The position numbers and the translations under genes are program-made. DNA of 64,000 nucleotides, from positions 1,279,156 through 1,343,155 of the forward strand of contig OY811982.1 of the NCBI GenBank assembly GCA_963681505.1, written 5' to 3'. The notes beneath the pieces are model-generated. The model did not search any database. It was given only the letters and a program-made list of their open reading frames with translations, and had not been told where the DNA came from. Shown here one piece after another: positions 50,058 through 61,434 of this stretch (positions are counted from its first letter, which is position 1; each line of letters starts with the position of its first letter). Source of the stretch: Eunapius fragilis. Lineage: Eukaryota; Porifera; Demospongiae; Spongillida; Spongillidae.

Positions 50058-52424
50058 GGCCGAAAAGAGAAGGATCTGCAATTTAGAAGCGTATGATAAA
50101 TACATTAAGAAGTTTAAAAGTGATTGGGAGGCTGCTGGCTTGTTTCTTACTGACGAAGGCCTTTTACCGAAAAGGAGGAAGTTAACAAGCTGAAAAAACA
50201 TTGGGCTAACCGAATGGGCATACTGAGGAGAAAGTGGAGTAAGCTTAATCGACCCAAAAAGCTAGATCAGACTAAGGAAGCTTTTCTCTCATACCAGAAA
50301 GAAGTGTTTTATGAGCCTACTATAATTCTAGACCATCAGCTGCAGGATACTCCTTTGTCATTAGCTTCCTCCAGGGAAGAGTGTCCAGGAAGTCCTCCAC
50401 CTGTTATAGAAGGGACAAAGGTCCTACACCACTGAGCCCTTTAGATGAGGTCGGCCAACGTCATGCAAGGAGGAGAACAGATACATTGCTTTCATAATTG
50501 AGAGAGGAAGCTGAAAAACAGAAGATCACAACCACGCAACTGCTGGGTTATCCATTGCACAGGTACTAATAAACATAAACAATTTGTATTAGTTTTTTAT
50601 TATTAACTTTTTTTTCAGGGAAAATTATACTCACAGTAGAGGCATAGCAGAGCATGAAGTTGTTAAATTCTGAATCAGTTGATAGGGAGGTAGGCTTAGA
50701 TGAGTCTCTCTCCACATGCTTTCAACATATAAGCTTTGCCGATCAGCATACACGAGCTTAAGGCATGATTTGAAGCAAAAGGTCACCTTACCAGCTCATC
50801 ACAAAGTCATGCAGCATAATAACAGCATTATGCCAATGATTCATTCTGCAAGTGATGCTACAGGGGTCTCAGTAAGCCTCACTGATTAAGTCCAAATCCA
50901 CTTCACGTGATTGAAAACACACCTAAAGTTGCAGCCTAGAATTTACACCATGACTGCAAAAGAAGACCTTGATGGTTCTGGGAGACATGCTATTTACGAT
51001 CAAAAAGGCAATGTTGAGACCCACAACATGATACTTTGGATGTGGGTGCCCTATAGGTGTCGCAAAAGACTATCAAGAGCAAACCTGTATACCAGCTCAA
51101 GTGAGAGTAGTGTAGTGTGGAGGGAAGGTTCTCCCAATAGCCCCGATGCTGCTCGACCTATCCTCATTATAATGGGAAAGGAAGACAAGGATTTGCTGGG
51201 TGTAATTATTCCTCCTGTTGATGCAGAAATCTAAGTTACATAAGAATGGAGTGGTAATCGAAGATAAAGAAGAGCGGTATGAATTGAAAATTCGGTTTCT
51301 CAGGTCTATGAATGACGGGAAGATGCAAAAACTGCTGGTGGGAAGAGAGGGAGCATTTTTTATCCTTTGCTCTTTTTCATATGATGATGCTGTTTTGGTA
51401 GAGCAGATCAAGAAAGGATTTGAAATGAATAATGTCAATATTGATTGTTTGAAGGCCCTTTATGAATCATTAGAAGTAGATGGGGAAGCTTACAAGCACA
51501 GAGGAGACTATGAGAACGAATAGGCTTGACACAGAATCCTATAACTTCATTTAATATTCATACTTTTCCTATTCTCCATGCACTACTGAGGGGTTTGGAC
51601 TATTGCTTGAAGATTATCTACAAGTTAAATGCAGGTGTCACAGCATAGAAAGGAGAGTAAATACCAAACAAGTCTAGTTGATAAGGCCAAGAAGCGAGTA
51701 AGGGAAACAATAAAAGAACAAACTGGGATGATTATAGACATGCCAGATAGTGAGCTACCACCACTGGCAATACAGCAAGAAGGTGTTTCTTTGATGCAAA
51801 GACCCGACAGGTACTGATTGATTGTGTACCCCGCAAAGTCAGATCTGATGGAGAGTGTGACAGGCAAGTTTTTGATGAGTTTATAACCAACTTTCTGTTA
51901 TTTTGAGAGCTATTTGTTCAAAGCAAGCTGTCAACACAGAGCAGCTGGATCAACTCTGCAAGGAGACATCAATCAAACTTGTCACACATTGGCCTACATT
52001 CCGATTTACACCATCTGTGCATCAGGTTCTTGCACGTTCTGCAGCACTGATTCATAAAAAAGGTTTGGGAACATTGTCTGAAGAACCACTGGAACATAAC
52101 AATAAAAATCTTCGTTCATATCGAGAGAAGTTTGCTCGAGAAACAACACAGCAGGCTAATCTAACTGATGTACTAACAAGGCTTTGGGTAAAATCAGATC
52201 CAATAGTGCGAAGCTTTAGATGTATTATAAAATGTTCCTTTTGCAATGGACAGCATAACATTTGCTTCTGTCCACATCGACATGCTGCTATAAGTGGGTG
52301 CTTGTCATTGGAAGATAACCTGATAGCATGTGTTTTTACTGATGGAGCTGATCTTCAAGGTGCAGATTCAATCTCTGTTTTGTCTGAACATTTATCAGGA
52401 CCTACGTTAGTAGGTCCTATGTAG
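50058..52424 (+). mobile_element. Unidentified element, degenerate multi-frame ORFs
   Basis: A series of same-strand frames reads like one decayed protein or protein pair. It opens with MAEKRRICNLEAYDKYIKKF (50058), then 50214-50435, 51218-51523 (KEERYELKIRFLRSMNDGKM, LFILCSFSYDDAVLVEQIKK), 51629-51817, and 51903-52424 (LSEEPLEHNNKNLRSYREKF, ANLTDVLTRLWVKSDPIVRS, then Cys/His-rich CSFCNGQHNICFCPHRH). The last block, with an L-E-H-N-N-K motif and a terminal C/H cluster, has the look of a transposase C-terminus, but I do not recognise the family. Stops and frameshifts separate the pieces. Confidence 0.5.
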
Positions 52425-52670
52425 GATTTGAAGTGTGATGAATACGATTAGCAAAACACCAGATTCCACTATTGCCGTTGCACCGTAGAATCAGTTGGAC
52501 TTTAGCGAGCGTATTTGGATACAGCCAACAATTACCTACAATGTAATAAAACTGCCGATGCTTAGAAAGCTCAGACAATAGAGATAACGCTCTCTCGTTC
52601 CCACACTCGAACCTGAAAAAAAGTTTCTCCATCTTCTTCTTCTTCTTCCGGATCTGATAAGATAAGATTT
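52404..52670. repeat. Dispersed element copy 1 (ACCTACG..AGTAGGT family)
   Basis: Starts with the palindrome ACCTACGTTAGTAGGT and ends with a run of CTT repeats followed by CCGGA. A related arrangement occurs at 61104-61400. It may be the tail of the 50.0-52.4 kb element. Confidence 0.4.
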
Positions 52671-53009
52671 GCTCGGATAAAAGGTTTATTGCATTGCATC
52701 TTTGTCACGATTGAAGTATAATGTTAGCCGTTATGCGGAAGCACTAGAACCAACAAGTTAGAAACTTTCGAGTTGGATTTGTTTTATTATGTTAGTAACG
52801 AGAGTTATGCTTGACACAAATTTCAATCTCTAGCAAACTTAGTTTTGTTAGTATAGCCCACAACAGATTTTATTGGCCTTTGGAAGACATAAAGTGGGCG
52901 GGAACGTGTGGTTGAACACGTTCATATAGTGCATGCGCTACAGTTATACTATTCAATTGTTGTCACGGTTGTACCAAAAGCTTGACGTGTCTGGTTTGTT
53001 TTCTTCAAA

Positions 53010-55862
53010 ATGCCGTCACGTCGATCGCGAAGAGAAAAGAATCGTGCAAAGAAGATCGCAAAGTTAAATGATGACTGTTGTGTTGGCGAGTCGCAAGATA
53101 TTGAGGAGCGTGACAGTTTTCAAGAAGCGCATGAAAAAAAGAAGACTTGCAACAGGAAGCGCTACAAAGCCGATCCTGAGAGTAAGAAGGATAGCATGAA
53201 GGCCCAATACTGGCTTGATCCGGAAAGTAAGAAGGAGAGCGCGAAGGCCCAATACTGGCTTGATCCGGAAAGTAAGAAGGAGAGCGCGAAGGCCCAATAC
53301 TGCCTTGATCCGGAATGTAAGAAGGATAGCATGAAGGCCTACTATGATCAAAATAGAGAACTAATTTTAGCCTCCAAACAAGATCAATATCAGGCAAATC
53401 CAAAGGCCAAAAGAGATATCTCAAGGATAAACAGCCGCAGGAAAAGAAATCCTATGAGGTAGGAGTGTTTGCAATGTTTGGGTGCAATATGTCCTACATG
53501 CAAGGGACCGATATATTGTATCGTGTGCGTGTGTTCTTGCGAGTCGTCTGTGAGTTACATGTAGATAGGAAAACGAATAACGCCCACAATACATATGGGG
53601 CAGTGCAAGAGAAAATTGGGCTTTTGCTTTTCAAATTTAACAGTTTTTGGATACAGGATAGCGCTCTCATAGCCATACATATCAATGGCAAGCATTTATT
53701 TCTTTTAGTTGTCCTACATAAGCCCAAATTTCTATTGCACTGCCCCATATACTCCATACCTTGTGCGTGAATAATTCATGCTTTAAAATTTGGTAAACAT
53801 ACCTCACTCAGAATAACAAACCTAAATTTAACGAGGGTGCGCATATAATATCTAAAACATCATATTTAACTTCTGTTTTTCTATTCTTCTCCCTTTAGAT
53901 ACTCTCTGTTTGAGCCTAGTCCTAGTGTACAGGTTACATACAAGGGTGAGCTAAATAAAGCCCTTCATAACAATAGCTCATTACTTGGACAGTTGAATGA
54001 TGCCTTCAATAAAGTTAATCCCTGTCTAGCTAAAAAGGTGCTCACACGAATTGCTAGTGAAGCAGTAGCTGAGATTTGCACAAATGCTTTGGTAAGCAAA
54101 GCTTTGAGCCTGCGTAGAGTACATGCTGGGGCGCTCATTAAAGGTGCGCGCTCCATCAATGCTTTGAGTTTTTCGCATTCCAATGTAGACAGTTTGGAGT
54201 GTTGTCACACTGTGGGTTCAGAGCCGTATTTTTATGATAGTTCTTACACACCAGTTAAACACGTACAAGCCATGCCAGTAGACCAGCATGGTCACTGTGT
54301 TGTCAGTAAGGAGATAGGGACAATGAGCATGAGGCCACTAAAGTGGGAATGTTCTAGTGAGTGCAGACAGCCCAGTAAAGAGGAGATAGAGGTAATATGT
54401 ACCACAAAGTCCCTCTTTAAAAAGTCACACGATGAGATACGACAAGGGCTTGACAAAATAGACAGAGGTTGTACTTTAGTTCAACAGGCACAGGCGCTAC
54501 TATTCCTGACACTCCAGATAATGGAGAACAGCCTAGGGTCAGTGAACTGCATGGGCATCCCATATCTTGTGAGATGCTGTCATGTGCATGTCCACTAAGA
54601 GTAATTCGAGCAGCCTCAACACACTATCCAATGCTGAGAAGATTTCTGTGGCTTTTGTACTCTGTGCGCAAGAGTCACCTTTCAGTGGCCCACATAGACG
54701 AAGCTCTTTCTTCTGGTAATGTAGAAGAGGTAGTACACACACTGGGCTTTGCAGACCTATCCCTGGTGTTTAGTGAAGATGGGAGTGAAAATGCAGTGTT
54801 TGTTGAAGATCACTCAGTATCTGGCCTTGGTCCCATTGAACACCATCTTTTGATAAGTCATGCAGATGTTATTGCTGAAGTGCAAGCTAGGTGGAAAGAT
54901 GACCCAGAGTTTCCCTGTTGTAGCTGTGAGAGGTTACACCAGCATAAACAGGTTTCAGGTGTAGATTTTACTCGTGACAAGTACCATACAGACATTTGGA
55001 TGTGGTTGAGAGCATATCTTACTGAGCATGATTTGGACCAAAATGACCTGTATGTGTGCATGTACTGTCGCCCACTACTTAATGCAAACAAAATGCCCCC
55101 TAGATGTATCCTAAATGGCCTTTTGACCGAGACTGTTCCAGAGGAGTTAAAAAGGCTAGATGCCCTCAGCAGGCAGTTAGTTCAAAGTCCATAGTCAGAC
55201 TAGGCACATACACTGGTAATGTGCCTAAATACAACTCGCTACAGGCCTGCAAAGGTTCTGTGTTTTTTCTTCCACTACCCCTTAATAAAACAATGGAAAC
55301 TCTAGGTGAGGTAGGTACTGATACAGCAGTGCCAATACCTGACCCAGAGCTGTACATTATGGTTAATGGTGTCCCAACCAAAGGAAAGGTGGTCTGGCAA
55401 TCTTTAGTGGATATCAATGTTGTTAAGGCAGCTTTGGTTAAACTTAGAGAGATAAATTGGCTTTACAAGAATGTTGATGACGAATCCCTTGAAGAAGCTA
55501 CAAAGAAGGTTGTCGAAACAATCGATAACACTTCTAGCACCATGATAGAAAAGGCTACCAAAGAAGACATAGCCATGTTCCAGTCGTATACTATACGTTC
55601 ATTGGACCAGCACAATTCCATCAGTCCTGACATTGATCAATACAAAATGTTGAACGTGAAAGAAAAACCACTTGACAATAGGCAAGCATATCTTGACGTA
55701 ATGTGTTTTCCCAATTTGTTTCCTTCGGGACATTTTGGTGAACTATACACACGAGAAGTGCCCATTTCATCATCTGAATATGCCAAGTCTAGACTCCTGA
55801 ACAAGGACTCTCGCTTCAGAAAAGATGCACAATATGTGTTCTTTCTTTTGTCACAGCAACCC
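53010..55862 (+). pseudogene. Helitron-type protein, N-terminal region only (frameshifted)
   Basis: Exon 53010-53458 (MPSRRSRREKNRAKKIAKLN, basic) joins in phase through a GT-AG intron to 53899 onward (YSLFEPSPSVQVTYKGELNK). After a frameshift near 54480-54540 the frame continues with HGHPISCEM, PLRVIRAASTHYPMLRRFL and a Cys-rich block (FPCCSCERLH, YVCMYCRPLLNANKMPPRC). A second frameshift near 55185 leads to VRLGTYTGNVPKYNSLQACK, then CFPNLFPSGHFGELY and KDSRFRKDAQYVFFLL. This matches the conserved region that precedes the HUH Rep and Pif1 helicase domains in Helitron proteins. The frame stops at 55863, and neither Rep nor helicase follows. It is a dead 5' fragment. Confidence 0.75.
53165..53330 (+). 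repeat. 45-bp in-frame tandem repeat inside the Helitron-like exon 1
   Basis: Three and a half copies of a unit coding DPESKKxSxKAQYWL (15 residues). Copies two and three are nearly identical at the DNA level, so the expansion is recent. Confidence 0.85.
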
Positions 55863-56166
55863 TAGGCCTCTCTCTACATGTGATTGTGTGCAGTTTCATG
55901 CACGTACATCAGCAAATACTACCCATTAAGAAATGCAGGCCGTCTTAATTCAGCCCCACCCCCACCACCGCATATATAGTTGGTTTGTTCAACACATGGG
56001 AGGCCGTTCCAATAATTTAATCCTTAGATCAGTTTTGGTTTATATAAAGCAACTTTTCTCACTCACTCTTTACAATATTTCTATTTCTTTAAGATATGGA
56101 AGAGGTATGCATGTGTACATAGGATTTGCATGCATGGCATTATGTCTATATATATTACCCTTGTAG

Positions 56167-56735
56167 GTCACGGAAGAAGAAGCGGCAAATTTGTTTGCTG
56201 TCGACGCCCTGGATATCGATGACTCGGGTGAGGAGAGCCCTCCCTATTCTCCAGTACCAGTCCTGGTCCCTGCTCCGGTCCTGCTTGCCCCAGTTCCGCC
56301 ACTGGCTCCTGCTCCGCTGGCCCCAGCTCTAGATCTGTTTGCCCCAGTTCCACCGCTGGCTCCTGCTCCGCTGGCCCCAGCTCTGTTAGCCCCAGTTCCG
56401 CCGCTGGCCCTGCTCCGCTGGCCCCAGCTCTACTCGCCCCAGTTACGCCGCTGGCTCCTGCTCCGCTGGCCCCAGCTCTGTTAGCCCCAGTTCCGCCGCT
56501 GGCCCCAGCTCTGTTTGCCCCAGTTCCACCGCTGGCTCCTGCTCCGCTGGCCCCAGCTCTACTCGCCCCAGCTCCGCTGCTCCCACCAGCGCCACCGCTG
56601 GCCCCAGTCCCATGGGGAATATGGCCTCCTCATCCATATTGGAGGCCTCCCGGAGCTCGGCCTTATAGAAGGCGACGAGGAAGGGGGAGGGGGGATTTCA
56701 GATTCGATCAAACAATACGTATATTTATTATAATT
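56167..56735 (+). CDS. Pro/Ala-repeat ORF, unknown protein
   Basis: After a possible TAG acceptor at 56164-56166 the sequence reads VTEEEAANLFAVDALDIDDS and then many PAPLAPALLAPVPPL-type units, followed by an Arg-rich segment (RPPGARPYRRRRGRGRG). Different parts of the repeat are open in different frames, because a unit deletion near 56405 shifts phase. The repeat unit is about 36-45 bp. I do not recognise it. It may be a decayed exon of the neighbouring element. Confidence 0.35.
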
Positions 56736-56739
56736 AATA

Positions 56740-57170
56740 CAACTAATGTTTTTTGAATGCTATATAGCAGGGCTACCGTTTGCGCCGTACCGATCTCTTC
56801 CGACTAAGTTATATCAGTTTAGTTAAGAGCGTGCATGTGATTGCGCCGAGATGAATTACTTCCTCGCCATGCGAAGTAATCTTGCATTACACGGCACAGT
56901 GGCACAATTATTCAATACATGTATCTCTGATATTATAATTTTTGCTTATTACCAGAGGCGGATCCCGGCTTACATGTAGCTGGGAGTAGGCGTGCCCTGC
57001 TCCACCCATTGCACCTCACCCTTCCCCACTGTTCGATTGCATGTGAGCAGATCAAACGATCTCTTGTGCTACGATAGAGTATGATTCTAAGGTTGCCCAA
57101 TACATGCCTCAATATGCATTATATATACTTCCTCCTTCGTTTATTCTCATGCATAAAAATGTGTGAAACA
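56740..57170. other. Intergenic; no gene seen
   Basis: AT-rich sequence without a supported ORF. A GGCGGATCC motif at 56957 resembles the end of another MITE family (compare 35717). Confidence 0.4.
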
Positions 57171-57173
57171 AGA

Positions 57174-57465
57174 TATAAAAATTTAATTAAAATAAAATTG
57201 GTGATGTAGGATTTGTAGACAGCAATTGAGTAAAAAGTAAGGAAACAAGGAATTACGGATTTTAGGCATTCATTTAATTATAAATATTACATACCTACAT
57301 TTAGCACAGAATTTTCAAGGAGGTAGATTTGCTAAATAATGTAGGTCTGTAATATTTATAATTAAATGAATGCCTAAGATCCGTAATTCCTTGTTTCCTT
57401 ACTTTTTACTCAATTGCTGTCTACAAATCCTACATCACCAATTTTATTTTAATTAAATTTTTATA
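57174..57465. mobile_element. Hairpin MITE, family B copy 2
   Basis: Nearly perfect inverted repeat of about 290 bp. The left arm runs from TATAAAAATTTAATTAAAAT through GGTGATGTAGGATTTGTAG and AAAAAGTAAGGAAACAAGG. The right arm is its complement. The centre carries CCTACATTTAGCA. It shares stem blocks with copies at 26.8, 60.0 and 62.2 kb. Confidence 0.85.
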
Positions 57466-58170
57466 GCTTGTAATGATTTATTGAAACTCTTACCGTATCT
57501 TGATAGATTTGCATTGATTTATATTACGTAATACTAATAGTTAATTAGTCGCATTACGCATTATGGATATTTATATAGATCCGAATTAGAATTAGCGCTA
57601 TACATGAATTAGTTGATCATTATATGCATATATATAAATAACTGTGATGTGGTCTGATTTGGTAATCTTGATTGTTGTGGTTTGATTTTCAAACTGGTTT
57701 TAAAAATTATTAATGGAACCAGTTTAATGACAGTAGGTTAGATTATTAAATGTGTATTTATTTTTGCATGGTTCAAAAATGTCATCATCAACTATGGTTT
57801 TAAACCACTGTACTTGCTTGCAAGTGGCCATTGATCCAATTGTCATCAGAACAATCACCTTCAAGTATTCACTTTTTATTGTATCACTTTCACTTTTGTT
57901 TATCAATCTTCAATTTTGTTGTATCACTGTTCCTGCATACTTGCATGCAAGTGGCAGATGAAGATTTGATTTAAAATTGTATGGTAAATATGATGGCAAA
58001 TCATGATACTTGTGCAGCGAATAAAAGCAATTTATAAATTTTTTATGTCTGGCGTGGCATTAGCGACAGAATTCTGTCGCTATCGATCAGATGCAGGCAG
58101 TCATGTGACACTCCCACTGTCATGTGATAATGGTGTAATAATTACATTCCATTTGTATATTACCTTCTGG
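57466..58170. other. Intergenic, AT-rich; no gene seen
   Basis: Contains at 57829-57945 the second copy of the dispersed repeat also seen at 49119-49220; otherwise nothing supported. Confidence 0.4.
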
Positions 58171-58189
58171 TATGCATTCTGACGGTGCT

Positions 58190-58420
58190 ATAGAATCCGC
58201 CATGTCGAGCGTTGTATTAAAGCTAGGATACTCAGTGCTTCGCCATCATCAGAAGACTGTGATCACTAGCTTTGTGAAAGGCCGGGACGTTTTTGTCTGT
58301 CTACCAGCTGACAGTGGGAAGTCTTTGTGCTTTGCAATCGTTCCCGAGGTGTTCCAAGCAACCGTAGATATTATACGGAAGGTTTGGTATCATTCCTATA
58401 CAATTTTTGTTCTGGCATAG
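58190..58420 (+). pseudogene. RecQ-like helicase N-terminal fragment A
   Basis: Reads SSVVLKLGYSVLRHHQKTVI then FVKGRDVFVCLPADSGKSLC. This is the Q-motif region and a Walker A-like motif I of RecQ-family DExH helicases as found in transposon-derived or amplified copies. Motif I has D where T or K/R is usual (PADSGKS). The frame ends after one exon-length segment. Confidence 0.6.
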
Positions 58421-58744
58421 TGTATTATGCAATAGGTCTATGAATCTTGTGCATTATGCAATCAACACCACGAATAAACGTGTGAATTACAGGTTGGCTT
58501 TAGTAGTTAACTTAGGATGATTTAATAACTTGCTTGACAGTAGCTGCAGTAGTCTCGTACCCAGACTCATTACGTAAGCATTATCTCGTAGTGCATAATG
58601 CTACATAAGTCTGCCGGCAAAATTAACCGAAGTCTTTCTGTACCCCAGAACGCTGGTGCCATCAATCAGATTTCATAGAACGCCAAATGCCATGTTAATT
58701 GAATTCTAGTTAATTATTAAAATCCTTACGCCAAATTTCTTATG

Positions 58745-59790
58745 CAATGAGCGTGACAAAGGTCCTCGACAGTGTGATCCTCAACATAGACCCAAGCAAT
58801 ATGGTGCAGTGAAATCGTTTCTGGAGGGAAACAGCGTATTTGTTGTTTTGCCAAAAGGAAGTGGGAAATCACTGTGCTATGATATACTGCCATTTGCGTT
58901 CAACGACTTGCTGGACCGAGAAAGCAGTATCATTACAGTAAGCTGCTGTTGTTCTCAAGTTGTTCATGTACATAATTTCATTAGTGTTTAGGTAGCTTCA
59001 CTGAGCAGCAAAGATTTGGCTGCAGCGTTCATTGATGTGGAAAAAATATGCAGTGGCCAATTCTCTTTGCTGTTCATTAGCCCAGAACTGCTACTGCTTA
59101 ATTTGGCATTTAGAGAAATAATAAGAACTCCTGTATACAAGAATAACATCGCTGCCTTTGTAATAGACAAAGCACATTGGGTTCCAACTAGGGATTCGCT
59201 GAATTCCATACTTTTATAGGGGAAGCATTTCAGAACAGATTTTACAAATTTGGGAGAAGTGATAAGTCTCATTCCCAGTCATGTACATGCATGTGATGGC
59301 TCTAACACCAACAGCAACTAAAATTACTGTAGCCAGAGTTTCTGCCATTTTGGGTTCAGTGGATCCAAAATTAATAACTATATCTCAGACAAGCCTAACA
59401 TGTGTTACTGGGTGAAGCCAAGAGGCAATCTGGAAGATTTGTGTGCAAAACTGGTTCCCAGACTCCGCCACCAGAGAACTGCAAAGTCCAGAGTGATAAT
59501 CTATTGCAAAAAGTGTGAAGATTATGCTTACTTATTTTTCTTCACTTAGGAATAAATTTACTGATCCCATTTCATTGCTAAATTTATCACGTCTGTTAGA
59601 TAACACTGGTGTGAAGCACAAAGACATTCAAGATTCCATCATTGCATCTTTCTGTGATCCTCTGAGCTGGTGGCAACCGTAGCGTTTGGAATAGGAGTGG
59701 ACTGTTCCGGTGTGAGTCAAATAATAACCGGGGACCACCCGCAGACATGGAGAGCTATTTCCAGGAATGTGGCTGAGCTGAATGCAATGG
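58745..59790 (+). pseudogene. RecQ-like helicase fragment B, frameshifted
   Basis: A second copy of the same start (SFLEGNSVFVVLPKGSGKSLCYD, motif I GSGKS intact). It continues with LLFISPELLLLN, AFVIDKAHW (motif II, DKAH in place of DEAH), a motif III-like ALTPTAT, and near 59670 VATVAFGIGVDCSG (motif V). Stops and frameshifts interrupt it. Motif VI around QETGRAGRD is degraded. Not functional. Confidence 0.65.
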
Positions 59791-59977
59791 AAAGTTTTCA
59801 AGTGCTTTATTGTATTCTGACCTAAGGTACCTCTCTGACGAAGCATAGAGTTACTGCTCAAAGCAAACAGTTTGTCAACGGATAATTCTACACTCATACT
59901 TCAACTCGGCACCAGATTACTCATTCCCTACTGGTTGCTCATACTGTGATATACATGTATGTGCTTGTTGCTATTGT

Positions 59978-60258
59978 AAACAAGTAATAAAAACATTCTC
60001 TACGAGAAAGTTGGTGGTATAGGATTTGAAGGCAGTAGTGGTGTAAAAAGCAAGGAAACAAGTGTCTAATAATAAAGTAAAATGTAATAGTCCTATATTT
60101 AGCACATTTGTAAGATGCTGTGCTCGTCGTGTGCTAAATATAGGACTATTACATTTTACTTTATTATTAGACACTTGTTTCCTTGCTTTTTACACCACTA
60201 CTGCCTTCAAATCCTATACCACCAACTTTCTCGTAGAGAATGCTTTTATTACTTGTTT
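59978..60258. mobile_element. Hairpin MITE, family B copy 3
   Basis: Inverted repeat of about 280 bp with arms matching almost base for base. Ends AACAAGTAATAAAA.CATTCTCTACGAG, stem GAAAGTTGGTGGTATAGGAT and TGTAAAAAGCAAGGAAACAA, centre CCTATATTTAGCAC. Loop of about 25 bp. Confidence 0.92.
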
Positions 60259-60720
60259 CATTGATTTTTTTTGGTACACCACGGGTTGTGTGACGTCATG
60301 TGGATGCAATTTGCTAAGACATCCACATACATAGAATGAACGAAGCTAAGCGATCCGATCATCAGAAGTCTCGGTGGGATAGGATGCGTGTTTTAGACAT
60401 TCGTGTCAGCCTATATGAAATTCTTCCGATGCTGTGCTAGAGCGACCTATATACGCATCTGGCATAATTGGAGCTGTTATTATTAGACTAACACAAATAA
60501 AACACACAACTAGAACTAACATTGATAGTTATACATGTACCGTAAAGTATTGCATATAAGGCCCCCCCCCTCCGCCCCCTGAAAAAATGGCTAGTTTTTT
60601 AAACGAGCGTTTCTCCTCAACCACAAAAGCTGCCACCTACCTTTTTCAAAGTCTTGTTGTATTACCATTCCTTTCCTGAAATAATATCCTGTTTGGCATC
60701 GCACTGCTCTGCAGCATAAC
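60259..60720. other. Intergenic; no gene seen
   Basis: No supported ORF. A C-rich tract lies at 60562-60581. Confidence 0.4.
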
Positions 60721-60727
60721 AGCAGCA

Positions 60728-60934
60728 GTGGATGGTAGCGAGAACAAAATGATGTTCGGCCACGTCCCACGCGTGGTGCTGGAAGAAAGCGATGAAGAGC
60801 CTTCAGAAGACGATGTTGAAGAAGACAAAAGACCCGATCAACACGAAAGTGCAGAACCACACGAAGGAGACGAGGAAATGGTCTCAGGAGATGATTTTGA
60901 GGGGTTTGATTCTGATGTGGACCCCTCTGACTAA
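60728..60934 (+). other. Small acidic ORF, unknown
   Basis: 68 codons ending in TAA, starting MDGSENKMMFGHVPRVVLEE and then a run of Glu/Asp (DEEPSEDDVEEDK, DFEGFDSDVDPSD). Composition resembles the acidic N-terminus of some transposase or regulator proteins, but nothing diagnostic follows in frame. It could be chance. Confidence 0.25.
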
Positions 60935-61103
60935 TCGCAACGTAGCACCTAACCACCCACTGTGGAAGACCGGCTTCCCATTCAGACGTGTGAACTCGTC
61001 AATGCCGATTGAACTGGAGTTAAGGGTCACAGTGGTCACTTGAATGAGTACAAGAACTTCACATTGATACTATAGAGTCGTGGGGTGAAGGGCATGGGTG
61101 TAT

Positions 61104-61400
61104 CGGAACCTACGCGAGTAGGTTCCATATAGGAATCCTGCAGTATCATGAATGTCATTAAAAAAACGTCACTTGCGTCTAGCGGGACAGCCAAGAGTCG
61201 GGTCACTTCGCTTTTAGTGGCAATCGAGCAATATCAAAAAGGAGAACAGTTCTGCGTTATACATATGTCATAAGACGGTGTACTTTTAGAGAACAAAAAT
61301 ACTCGTCCCCATCGTCCGTACCCAGTCCCACCTAAAATTTCTCCTTCGTCGTCGTCTTCTTCTTCTTCTTCTTCTTCCTTCCGGAGAGTATAACTCACGA
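61104..61400. repeat. Dispersed element copy 2 (ACCTACG..AGTAGGT family)
   Basis: Begins GGAACCTACGCGAGTAGGTT and ends in CTTCTTCTT... followed by CCTTCCGGA, as in copy 1 at 52404-52670. The interior is diverged. Confidence 0.4.
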
Positions 61401-61434
61401 CAGGAACGTTTGTAAAGCACGCCATGTGTACCAA

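Noticed and set aside
60062-60334. Mirror ORFs MSNNKVKCNSPIFSTRR on both strands
   Set aside because: The identical N-terminus on both strands comes from the palindromic MITE, not from a gene.
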